A DNA stretch of 5,950 nt from an uncultured bacterium (lineage in GTDB: Bacteria > Planctomycetota > UBA1135 > UBA2386): NCBI GenBank assembly GCA_938003515.1, contig CALKYL010000369.1, positions 1-5,950 on the forward strand. The letters are read 5' to 3'. Position numbers and translations under genes: made by a program. This document shows, one piece after another, positions 1 through 5,647 of the stretch (positions within the stretch are counted from its first letter, which is position 1; each line of letters begins with the position of its first letter). Below the pieces are notes generated by a model. It was not told where the DNA came from and searched no databases. It saw only the letters and a program-made list of their open reading frames with translations.

Positions 1-1060
1 TCGCCGGCACGACGCCTGCGTGGTCCGCGTCCGGCAGCAGGTGCCGGACGAGCACGACGCGTAGCACCGCGGCCAGCGAGGAGCGCACGCGCGGCAGCTC
101 GTAGACGGGGTAGAAGTTGAGGATGCGGGTCAGCGCCGACACGACGTTCTGGGCGTCGAGGTAGGCGACGACGAGCCGGCCGCCCTCCGCGGCGCGCAGG
201 GCCAGTTCGAACGCCTCCGGGGCCCCGGCGTCGGCGATGACGATCGCGTCCGGGTCCTCGCGCACGACGCTGCGCAGCACCTGCGCCCGCGTCGACGGAT
301 CGATGCCGAAGCGGCGCTGCACGACGAGCGCGCCCTCCGTCGGCAGTTCGACCGGGTCGTCGTCGACGACCACGACGTAGTGGCTCGGATCGTGCGCGGT
401 CTGCCGGACGAGCGAAGCGAGCAGCTCGCCGCGGCCGATGCCGCGTTCACCGACGCAGAGCACGAGCCCCTTGCCGTGGTGGATCGCGTCGACCACCTGC
501 GACGGCACGCCGATCTGCTCGGGTGCGCGCACGCAGTCGCCGGCGAACGTCACCCGCACGGCGACGCCGTCGAACTGGCGGAACGCCGTCGCCGAGCCGG
601 CGCCGACACCGTCGACGCGCCACGGCATCACGACGAAGTGGTGCTCCGCGAGCCGCTCGAGCACCTCGGTGCCCATGGTCTCGCGCACGAAGTCCCAGAC
701 CTCGGGACCGCTCAGCTCTTCGCTCGTCAGCTGCCGCCAGCCGGCGCCGACGCGCACGCGCGCCGGACGGCCCTCGCTGACGACGAGCTCGCTGGCGGCG
801 TTCGCCATCGCGGCCGCGAGCAGCGGCGCCGACGCGAGGTCGGTCGCCGGCACCGCCGCCGCGACGTCACCGAGCCGCGAGCGCTGCAGCTGCAGCAGCC
901 GTTCGAGCGTCGCCTCGTCGAGCAGGCCCTGCTCGACCAGGATCTGGCCGATCGGTCGCGTGTTGCCGGTCAGGGCCTGGATGGCCAGGCATCGTTCCAG
1001 CCCGGCCTCGTCGACGACCCCGCCCTCGAGCAGGATCGCACCCAGTCGGTGTTCGTCCAT
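1..1060 (-). CDS. PilT/GspE-family pseudo-ATPase with N-terminal MshEN-like motifs (C-terminus cut by window edge)
   Basis: The frame reads leftwards from ATG at 1060 for 353 codons and leaves the window without a stop. Residues 5-28 fit the c-di-GMP-binding MshEN motif (RLG..L...G......L...L..Q). A second copy at about 36-59 has PIG in place of RLG. Residues 80-190 resemble the PilT N-domain (AASELVVSEGRPARVRVG, then TAFRQFDGVAVRV). The ATPase core aligns well by eye (DDDPVE at 233-238, QRRFGID, REDPD at 267-271, NFYPVYELPRVR), but its key residues differ. The Walker A position reads GERGIGRG (204-211), so Lys and Ser/Thr are lost. The Walker B Glu is Asp277, and the two His-box histidines are Arg295 and Asp302. 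The likely role is a non-hydrolysing regulator or partner of a type IV pilus or type II secretion motor; this is inference. The start is forced: the upstream in-frame TGA (1127-1129) leaves no other ATG/GTG/TTG. A GGAGG lies 11 nt upstream. The gene follows the membrane-protein gene in the same direction, 66 nt away. Confidence 0.8.
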   Translation of the reverse strand, partial: MDEHRLGAILLEGGVVDEAGLERCLAIQALTGNTRPIGQILVEQGLLDEATLERLLQLQRSRLGDVAAAVPATDLASAPLLAAAMANAASELVVSEGRPARVRVGAGWRQLTSEELSGPEVWDFVRETMGTEVLERLAEHHFVVMPWRVDGVGAGSATAFRQFDGVAVRVTFAGDCVRAPEQIGVPSQVVDAIHHGKGLVLCVGERGIGRGELLASLVRQTAHDPSHYVVVVDDDPVELPTEGALVVQRRFGIDPSTRAQVLRSVVREDPDAIVIADAGAPEAFELALRAAEGGRLVVAYLDAQNVVSALTRILNFYPVYELPRVRSSLAAVLRVVLVRHLLPDADHAGVVPA

Positions 1061-1126
1061 TCGCCGTTTCGCCTCCGCTGGGCAGGCATCGGTCGCAACG
1101 GCGCTTCGGCTTGAGGGCGTCGGCGA

Positions 1127-1642
1127 TCAGCGCAGCCGCGCTTCTGCGGCGCTGGCGAGCTCGGCGGCGAAGCCCTGCGCGGTCACGCGCGCCTGGGCCG
1201 CGACCTGCCGCCATCGGCGGCGGGCGGCGTCGCGGTCCCCGGCGGCCTCGTCGACCATCGCGGCCAGCACGTTGGCGAGCAGCGGATCGCCGAGTCCGAG
1301 CCACTCGCGTCCGGCCGCGGGCGGCACCCGCAACGGAGGATCGCCGAGCCGCGCCTCGAACGCCGCGTACGCCGCCCGATCCTGCAGCGCGACCGCGGCC
1401 AGCAGCCCGGCCCAGCGGTGGCGCAGCGGCTCCGCCGCGCGCGTCAGGTCCCGGAGGTGCGCGAGCATCCGGCTGCGCTCGTCGCCATCCAGGTCGCCGT
1501 CGGCGAGCGCCGCGATCGCGGCGTCGGGCTCGGCGGGCAGGCGCCCGCCCGCCACTACCGCGAACCCGACCACCGAGCCGACCGTGACCAGGAACACGGC
1601 GAGCAGGGCCGTGGAGAGGCGTGCGCGGCGGCCGGTCGTCAT
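1127..1642 (-). CDS. Membrane-anchored protein with TPR-like C-terminus, function unknown
   Basis: The gene encodes 171 residues that I do not recognise as a named family. The N-terminus has a basic stretch (GRRAR, residues 4-8) and one hydrophobic segment (about 9-31). This fits a signal anchor, or possibly a signal peptide, with the rest outside the cytoplasm. Residues about 114-171 are helical and TPR-like: VDEAAGDRDAARRRWRQV has the usual small-residue and G-D-x-x-A pattern, followed by an Ala-rich helix. The layout recalls the C-terminal TPR part of cytochrome c biogenesis proteins of the CcmH/CcmI type, but there is no diagnostic motif and I do not claim that function. The start is ATG at 1642, with a GGAGGGG Shine-Dalgarno (spacing 3 nt from GGAGG). 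It lies upstream of, and in the same direction as, the PilT-like gene, 66 nt away, so the two may be co-transcribed. The long opposite-strand frames here are low-complexity Arg/Ala/Ser translations. Confidence 0.65.
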   Translation of the reverse strand: MTTGRRARLSTALLAVFLVTVGSVVGFAVVAGGRLPAEPDAAIAALADGDLDGDERSRMLAHLRDLTRAAEPLRHRWAGLLAAVALQDRAAYAAFEARLGDPPLRVPPAAGREWLGLGDPLLANVLAAMVDEAAGDRDAARRRWRQVAAQARVTAQGFAAELASAAEARLR

Positions 1643-1706
1643 GCCCCTCCGCTAGCGTACGCGCCGTGCCAACGCGAGCAGCGGGGCTTCCGGCAACGGC
1701 GAATTC

Positions 1707-1715
1707 TGCTAGACT
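1707..1715 (+). promoter_or_regulatory. Possible extended -10 promoter element for the rightward gene
   Basis: TGCTAGACT matches the extended -10 pattern TGnTAnnnT. No good -35 hexamer lies 16-18 nt upstream (the best window reads CTTCCG), so recognition would rest on the extended -10. Transcription would start near 1722 and give a leader of roughly 100-120 nt. On the opposite strand CAGAAT (1708-1703) overlaps it and could be a -10 for the leftward genes, also without a good -35. Both are pattern matches only. Confidence 0.3.
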
Positions 1716-1776
1716 GCTCGCTTCGAAAATCCGGCGGCCGCCCCCTCTGCGCCAGCTCTCCAGGCAGGTGCCGTCG

Positions 1777-1802
1777 ATACGCGTATTTGCGTTTGACCGC
1801 AA
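1777..1802. repeat. Palindrome and short inverted repeat upstream of the nuclease-like gene
   Basis: ATACGCGTAT (1777-1786) is a perfect 10-base palindrome. It is followed at once by TTGCG (1787-1791), a 6-nt spacer and CGCAA (1798-1802). These lie between the putative promoter and the start codon, where a regulator could bind or a small leader hairpin could form. Palindromes this short can occur by chance. Confidence 0.3.
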
Positions 1803-1841
1803 CGTATCGGCGGAGCAGTGGACGCGCCCCACCCGACGGCC

Positions 1842-2501
1842 ATGGCAACGAGAACTTCGAAGGCGTCCTCCAAGAAAAAGACCGGCAAGCGCGCCGCCAA
1901 GGCGGGCGGCACCCGCGCGAAGGCCGGCGGCAAGGGGTCGGGGGACGCGAGCCGGCCGCGCGTCGCGCGCAAGGCGGGGGCGCAGGTCGCGGCCGCCGGC
2001 GGGACGAGGGCGTCGCGCAACGGCGCCGCCGACCCGCGCTCGATCTTCCTGCCGCGCGCAATCGCCAGCAACGACGACGACGACGCGCTGATGGCGAACG
2101 GCGGCGGCGGCGGCGGCTTCGGTCGCTGCGGCGGACGCAGCCTGTCCAACCGGCTGGAGCAGCAGCTGTGCCACCGGCTCGGCATCGCCGGGGTCGTGCA
2201 CAGCCACAGCCCGCGCCACTACGAGATCCGCTACGAGGACGGCAAGGTCGCGGCCTACGCGCCGATGGTCGTGCTGCGCGGCCGCGGCCGCGAGGGCAAG
2301 GGGGTCGTCATCGAGGCGATCGAGGACCCGAAAGCGGCGATCCTGCGCAAGATCGTCGCGTTCCGCGGCCAGTACGGGACCGAGTTCTACGTGATCCTGG
2401 TCGCGACCGACGAGGTGCTCGACGGCGTGCCGCTCGCCGCCTACGACGAGTCCTGCTCGTCGACCAACGTCAACACGCTGATCGCGCGGCTCGCCGAGTG
2501 A
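1842..2501 (+). CDS. Basic-tailed protein with PD-(D/E)XK nuclease-like C-terminal domain, catalytic residues apparently missing
   Basis: The protein has 219 residues from ATG 1842, or 227 from an in-frame GTG at 1818. The GTG has GGAG only 2 nt upstream; the ATG has no Shine-Dalgarno but gives a natural MATRTSK start. Residues 1-65 are low-complexity and rich in Lys, Arg, Ala and Gly, like histone H1-type nucleic-acid-binding tails. An Asp run (DDDD, about 78-81) and a Gly run (about 87-92) form a linker. The C-terminal 120 residues look folded: SLSNRLEQQLCHRLGI, then HYEIRYEDGKVAAYAPMVVL, then VVIEAIEDPKAAILRKIVAFRGQYGTEFYVILVAT. This order resembles small PD-(D/E)XK domains (helix with Glu, a strand with PD, a strand with ExK, then K...F...YG..YYVIL). 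Here the PD position reads PM (141-142) and ExK reads EAI (158-160), so catalysis is doubtful. The fold call is by eye. The product may be a nucleic-acid-binding protein of unknown role. It stands alone, with a hairpin after its stop. Confidence 0.75.
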   Translation: MATRTSKASSKKKTGKRAAKAGGTRAKAGGKGSGDASRPRVARKAGAQVAAAGGTRASRNGAADPRSIFLPRAIASNDDDDALMANGGGGGGFGRCGGRSLSNRLEQQLCHRLGIAGVVHSHSPRHYEIRYEDGKVAAYAPMVVLRGRGREGKGVVIEAIEDPKAAILRKIVAFRGQYGTEFYVILVATDEVLDGVPLAAYDESCSSTNVNTLIARLAE

Positions 2502-2532
2502 CCGGCCTCCCGGGGGGCGGCCCTGCGACCCG

Positions 2533-2549
2533 GTCCGGGGGCCCCGGAC
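2533..2549 (+). terminator. GC-rich hairpin after the nuclease-like gene, possible terminator
   Basis: GTCCGGGG and CCCCGGAC form a perfect inverted repeat around a single central G, about 32 nt after the TGA at 2499-2501. In practice a shorter stem with a small loop would form. No T-run follows, so it lacks the second half of a classic intrinsic terminator. Such T-less hairpins are common after genes in very GC-rich genomes. Confidence 0.35.
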
Positions 2550-2579
2550 GGGGCCGGGCCGTGGCCGACAGGTGCGTGC

Positions 2580-2608
2580 TGGCCACCGGGGGAGGGATTG
2601 AGTATCGT
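2580..2608 (+). promoter_or_regulatory. Possible -35/-10 promoter for the GreA-like gene
   Basis: TGGCCA (2580-2585) and TATCGT (2603-2608) each match 4 of 6 bases of the sigma-70 type hexamers TTGACA and TATAAT, with the ideal 17-nt spacing. Transcription would begin near 2615, about 38 nt before the TTG start. The site lies just after the hairpin that follows the previous gene, where an operon promoter would be expected. It is a pattern match only. Confidence 0.35.
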
Positions 2609-2652
2609 CTCGCGCCCTTTTTCCGCAGCTACGCCGATCTCGGGTCACGACG

Positions 2653-4848
2653 TTGACGAACGATCTTGTGCATCTCGCCCGCACCCTGAAGCTCGACGAG
2701 CTCGAGACCGCCTGGTCCGCCGCCGTCGCCTCGCCCGAACCCGACCACGTCGGACGCTACGCCGACACGCTCGACCTGCTGTGTGAGCAGGACATGGCCA
2801 GCAAGGCGCTCGGCATGGCGACCGCGATGGTCGACGCGCTGGCGCAGAAGGGCGAGACCGCCGCCGCCATGGAGCTCGGCTTCCGCGCGATGCAGCGAAG
2901 CGCGCACAACGACGCCCTCGCGCGGACCGTCGTCGAGCTGATCGAGAAGAACTACGGCGACGAGGAGTGGCTGCCGGTGCTCACGAACCGGTCCAACCTC
3001 GAGAACGCGACCGTCTCGTCGATCCTCGAGTTCGACCAGCTGCGGCGCTACACGAAGGGCCACGTCGTCTACCACCCGGCGGGCTGGGGCGAGGGCACGG
3101 TCGAGGGCTTCGACGCGTCGACGCAGGAGATCACCGTGCACTTCTCGACGGGCCGGCGCTCGCCGTTCCCCCTCGACACGCTGCTGGACAGCTTCCGCAC
3201 GCTCGACAACGACGACCTGCGCGCGATGAAGCTGCAGCGCATGGAGGAGCTGCAGCGGCAGGCCGAGGACGACCCGAGCGGCCTGATCCGCCGCGCCGCC
3301 GCGCTCTACCGCGGCACGATCACGAGCACGCAGCTCAAGAAGGAGCTCGCCGGCTCGGTGATCGAACAGAAGAAGTGGGCGTCCTGGTGGAAGCGCGCCA
3401 AGACCGCGGCGACCAAGGACCCGTGGCTCAAGGTCGAGGGCACGCCGACGCGGCCGGTGTTCGTCGTCCGGCAGAAGCCGGTCAGCCTCGTCGACGAGGC
3501 GAACCAGACGCTGACGCACCAGAACGACCTCGGCGACCGCATCGCGGTGCTGCGGGACTACCTGGCGCGCTCCGAGGACGAGGAGGTCAAGACCCAGATC
3601 CTCGAGCTGGCCGCGAAGACGGTCGAGAACGCGATCGAGGAGAAGAAGCAGGCGCAGGGCGCCGCCGGCGCGTCGCACGCGCACATCCTCGACGGCATCC
3701 TGTTCCTCGAGGAGCACGGCCGCACGGCCTCGGTGCCCGCGGCCGAGCAGCTGCGCGAGCTGCTGCTCCAGGACGGCAAGCTCTGCCCGGACGCGATCGA
3801 CGAGCTGGCGACCCAGGCGTCGCGCGAGCACGCCGTCGAGCTGTTGCCCCAGGCGCTCGGCGGCGACTGGGCCGAGCAGTGCATCGCGACCCTGACCGAC
3901 TGGCCGGCGAGCGTCGTCGAGAAGGTCGTCGACAAGCTGGTCGCAACCAACCACGGCGCCGAGTGCCTGGTCATCTGGGACCGCGTCGCGCCGTATCCGC
4001 GCCGCCATCCGCTGCTGACCTACCTGCTCGGCAAGCTGTTCGGCGACGGCATCTTCGAGGGCCAGCCGAACGCTCCGTCGGCCTTCGTGATGGCGCGGGT
4101 GCTGCTGCAGCTCGGCCGCGTGCTCAACGAGGACCGCAAGAAGAACCAGATGCACAGCCGCCTGCTGAGCCGGCTGGTCAGCCTGATGACCGGCAAGCGC
4201 GGCCTCCTGCAGCGCGCGGTCGACGGCATCTCGCGCGACAACCTCGCGCACCTCGTCGGCATCGTCGAGCGCGCCGGCGAGGACTTCGCCCCCGAGATCG
4301 AGGCGTCCCTCGACCGCACGGTCGCCGAGCTCTACCCCGACCTGCTCGCCGAGCCGGAGCGGCCGTTCTGGGAGAAGGAGTACATCTTCACGACGCGCGA
4401 GGGCCTGCGCCGCATCAAGGAGGACTACCGGGTGCTCGTCGACGAGAAGATCCCGGAGAACTCGAAGGCGATCGGCGCCGCCGCGTCGCTCGGCGACCTC
4501 AGCGAGAACAGCGAGTGGGAGTCGGCGATGGAGGAGCAGCGCAACCTCACCGGCCGCGCGCAGGAGATGGACCAGCAGATCCGGAGCGCGCGGTTGATCG
4601 AGGAGCAGGACGTGCCGGACGACCGCGTCGCGCCGGGCACGAAGATCACGCTCGTCGAGGAGGCGACCGGCCAGCGCACCGAATACCGCCTGCTCGGCCC
4701 GTGGGACATGACGGACGACCACACGATCAACTACCTCGCGCCGATGGCGCAGGGGCTGCTCGGCAAGCAGCTCGGCGAGACCGGCGAGCTGCCGTCTCCC
4801 GCCGGTCCGATCCGCGTGCGCATCGACTCGATCGAGCGCATCGTCTGA
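2653..4848 (+). CDS. greA: Long GreA/GreB-type transcription elongation factor with large N-terminal extension
   Basis: The product has 731 residues, against about 158 for a standard GreA. The GreA part is at the C-terminus. A coiled-coil hairpin (about 577-650) starts IFTTREGLRRIKEDY and carries the tip motif LGDLSENSEW (613-622). Asp615 and Glu618 match the acidic pair of GreA that positions the metal in the RNA polymerase active site. An FKBP-like domain (about 654-731) includes APMAQGLLGKQLGE. Known GreA rescues backtracked RNA polymerase by stimulating transcript cleavage, and the intact tip suggests this activity is kept. Upstream, residues 1-130 are helical and TPR-like. Residues about 134-185 (GHVVYHPAGWGEGTVEGFD onward) look like a CarD-like/Tudor-type RNA-polymerase-binding module. 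KKWASWWKRAK (240-250) is a Trp-rich motif, and helical repeats fill about 285-570. I recall chlamydial GreA as about 715 residues with a similar extension. TTG 2653 is the first usable start after the in-frame stop at 2599-2601; the next is GTG 2668. The stop overlaps a mini-frame leading into the hydrolase gene. Confidence 0.92.
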   Translation: MTNDLVHLARTLKLDELETAWSAAVASPEPDHVGRYADTLDLLCEQDMASKALGMATAMVDALAQKGETAAAMELGFRAMQRSAHNDALARTVVELIEKNYGDEEWLPVLTNRSNLENATVSSILEFDQLRRYTKGHVVYHPAGWGEGTVEGFDASTQEITVHFSTGRRSPFPLDTLLDSFRTLDNDDLRAMKLQRMEELQRQAEDDPSGLIRRAAALYRGTITSTQLKKELAGSVIEQKKWASWWKRAKTAATKDPWLKVEGTPTRPVFVVRQKPVSLVDEANQTLTHQNDLGDRIAVLRDYLARSEDEEVKTQILELAAKTVENAIEEKKQAQGAAGASHAHILDGILFLEEHGRTASVPAAEQLRELLLQDGKLCPDAIDELATQASREHAVELLPQALGGDWAEQCIATLTDWPASVVEKVVDKLVATNHGAECLVIWDRVAPYPRRHPLLTYLLGKLFGDGIFEGQPNAPSAFVMARVLLQLGRVLNEDRKKNQMHSRLLSRLVSLMTGKRGLLQRAVDGISRDNLAHLVGIVERAGEDFAPEIEASLDRTVAELYPDLLAEPERPFWEKEYIFTTREGLRRIKEDYRVLVDEKIPENSKAIGAAASLGDLSENSEWESAMEEQRNLTGRAQEMDQQIRSARLIEEQDVPDDRVAPGTKITLVEEATGQRTEYRLLGPWDMTDDHTINYLAPMAQGLLGKQLGETGELPSPAGPIRVRIDSIERIV

Positions 4849-4886
4849 TGTCCGCGAGCCCGCGCGCGCGCAGCCGCCCGACGTGA
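4848..4886 (+). other. 12-codon mini-frame linking the GreA-like and hydrolase genes
   Basis: ATG at 4848 overlaps the TGA of the GreA-like gene by one base (TGATG). It reads MSASPRARSRPT and ends with TGA at 4884-4886, which overlaps the hydrolase GTG (4883-4885) as GTGA. It is probably not a functional peptide. A ribosome that re-initiates at ATG 4848 would finish exactly on the hydrolase start, which could couple translation of the two genes. There is no Shine-Dalgarno before the GTG, which fits such coupling but does not prove it. Confidence 0.3.
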
Positions 4887-5590
4887 GCACGGTCCCCTTC
4901 CGCCTCGAACTCGACGACGGCCACTTCGTCGTCGGTGACGAGCACCCTGGCGAACCGCCCTCTTACGTCTTCCTGCACGGGCTCGGTTCGGTGCGCGCCG
5001 GCGAGAAGAGCGCGTCGCTGCTCGCACACGCGCAGCGCCGGGGCCGCGGCTTCCTGCGCTTCGATCTGCGCGGCCACGGCGAGTCGTCGGGCCGGCTCGG
5101 GCGCGTCGCGGTCAGCGAGCTGATCGCCGACACGATGCGGGTGCTCGAGCGCGTCGGGCCGGCGACGCTCGTCGGCTCGAGCCTCGGCGGCCTGGTCGGC
5201 GCCCACGCCGCGGCCGCGCGACCGGACCTCGTGCGCTCGCTCGCGCTGCTCGCCCCGGCGCTCGGGCTGATGCCCGACCTCGCGTCGCGCCTCGACCACA
5301 GGGGGCGCATGTGGACCTCGAACGGCATCGGCTTCTTCGTCGAGCCGCGCGTGCTCGACGACGCCCGCACGCTCGACGAGCGCGGGCTGCCCCTGCGCCT
5401 GTCGACGCCGACGCTGGTCGTGCACGGCACCGCCGACGAGGTGATCCCCCCGACGGTCAGCGAGCGCTTCTTCGCCGCTATCCCCCACGCGCACAAGCAG
5501 CTGTGGGTCGTGCCCGGCGGCGACCATCGGCTCAACACCGTCGCCCCCGAGATCTGGCGCCGCCTCGACGCCCTCGTCGACGGGCGCTGA
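4883..5590 (+). CDS. Alpha/beta hydrolase (serine hydrolase), substrate unknown
   Basis: The product is a 235-residue cytoplasmic alpha/beta-hydrolase-fold protein with no signal peptide or membrane segment. The family hydrolyses ester, thioester or similar bonds. All landmarks are present and in order: oxyanion-hole HGLGS at 32-36, strand and turn FDLRGHGES at 60-68, nucleophile elbow GSSLGG with Ser100, acid in HGTADEVIP with Asp185, and catalytic His215 in GGDHRL. About 55 residues between the LLAPALGL strand (122-129) and the LRLSTPTLVVHG strand (171-182) make a small cap. The length is at the short end for the family and fits esterase or lysophospholipase-like members such as the YqiA/YfbB-type, but no substrate can be read from sequence. 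The start is GTG 4883, 34 nt after the GreA-like stop. No Shine-Dalgarno is visible, so translation may depend on coupling through the mini-frame. It is very likely in the same transcript as the GreA-like gene. The catalytic class is sure; the physiological role is not known. Confidence 0.9.
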   Translation: MSTVPFRLELDDGHFVVGDEHPGEPPSYVFLHGLGSVRAGEKSASLLAHAQRRGRGFLRFDLRGHGESSGRLGRVAVSELIADTMRVLERVGPATLVGSSLGGLVGAHAAAARPDLVRSLALLAPALGLMPDLASRLDHRGRMWTSNGIGFFVEPRVLDDARTLDERGLPLRLSTPTLVVHGTADEVIPPTVSERFFAAIPHAHKQLWVVPGGDHRLNTVAPEIWRRLDALVDGR

Positions 5591-5593
5591 TCC

Positions 5594-5607
5594 GCGCCGC
5601 GCGGCGC
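5594..5607. terminator. Perfect 14-base palindrome after the hydrolase gene, possible terminator stem
   Basis: GCGCCGCGCGGCGC begins 3 nt after the hydrolase stop codon. It could form a strong short RNA stem once a loop opens in its centre, but no T-run follows. In DNA this GC-rich the palindrome may be partly chance. Its place just after a stop and before a promoter-like pair is the main support. Confidence 0.25.
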
Positions 5608-5611
5608 TCCG

Positions 5612-5640
5612 TTGCGGCCGGGCGCGGGCCGCGCGACACT
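5612..5640 (+). promoter_or_regulatory. Weak promoter-like pair before the TPR gene
   Basis: TTGCGG (5612-5617) and GACACT (5635-5640) are 17 nt apart. They match the -35 at three positions (TTG) and the -10 at three (A2, A4, T6). Transcription would start around 5647-5648, exactly at the GTG, which would make a leaderless mRNA. This agrees with the lack of a Shine-Dalgarno before that GTG. The match is weak and could be chance. Confidence 0.22.
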
Positions 5641-5647
5641 CCGCCGC

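Larger units (their letters stand above)
1643..1841. other. Divergent intergenic region
   Basis: About 200 bases separate the leftward membrane-protein gene from the rightward gene. The middle is clearly less GC-rich than the flanks (around 1700-1730 and 1775-1805), as expected for a promoter region serving both directions. It holds a plus-strand extended -10 like site, an ATACGCGTAT palindrome and a short inverted repeat, each listed separately. I see no convincing RNA gene or small coding frame in it. If the rightward gene starts at the alternative GTG 1818, the region ends at 1817. Confidence 0.5.

Noticed and set aside
380..1655. Plus-strand open frames of 244 and 405 codons opposite the PilT-like and membrane-protein genes
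   Set aside because: Both are Arg/Ser/Ala/Pro-rich shadows. The minus-strand frame aligns with PilT through its whole length, which settles the coding strand.
1654..1659. TACGCT on the minus strand just before the membrane-protein start, as a -10 box
   Set aside because: Transcription would begin within about 5 nt of the ATG, removing the good GGAGGGG ribosome site, and there is no -35 at the right distance.
867..2684. A 605-codon open frame on the minus strand spanning several genes
   Set aside because: Its translation is low-complexity Arg/Ala/Gly/Pro, with no family signature. It crosses two better-supported genes on the minus strand in another frame and one on the plus strand. Long spurious frames are expected at this GC content.
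4860..4871. CG dinucleotide run between the GreA-like and hydrolase genes
   Set aside because: It is short and unremarkable at this base composition, with no sign of a repeat array or phase-variable tract.
2967..4886. A 639-codon plus-strand frame overlapping the GreA-like gene
   Set aside because: Its translation is an Arg/Ala/Pro/Gly-rich shifted reading of the same DNA with no recognisable domain.
2629..4890. A 753-codon open frame antisense to the GreA-like gene
   Set aside because: It is rich in Leu/Arg/Ala/Asp/Val as expected for the reverse complement of a Glu/Leu/Asp-rich gene with GC third positions. The plus-strand frame carries clear GreA motifs.
4727..5538. Minus-strand frames of 266 and 191 codons opposite the hydrolase gene
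   Set aside because: The plus-strand frame has a complete, correctly ordered hydrolase triad; the antisense frames have no motif.
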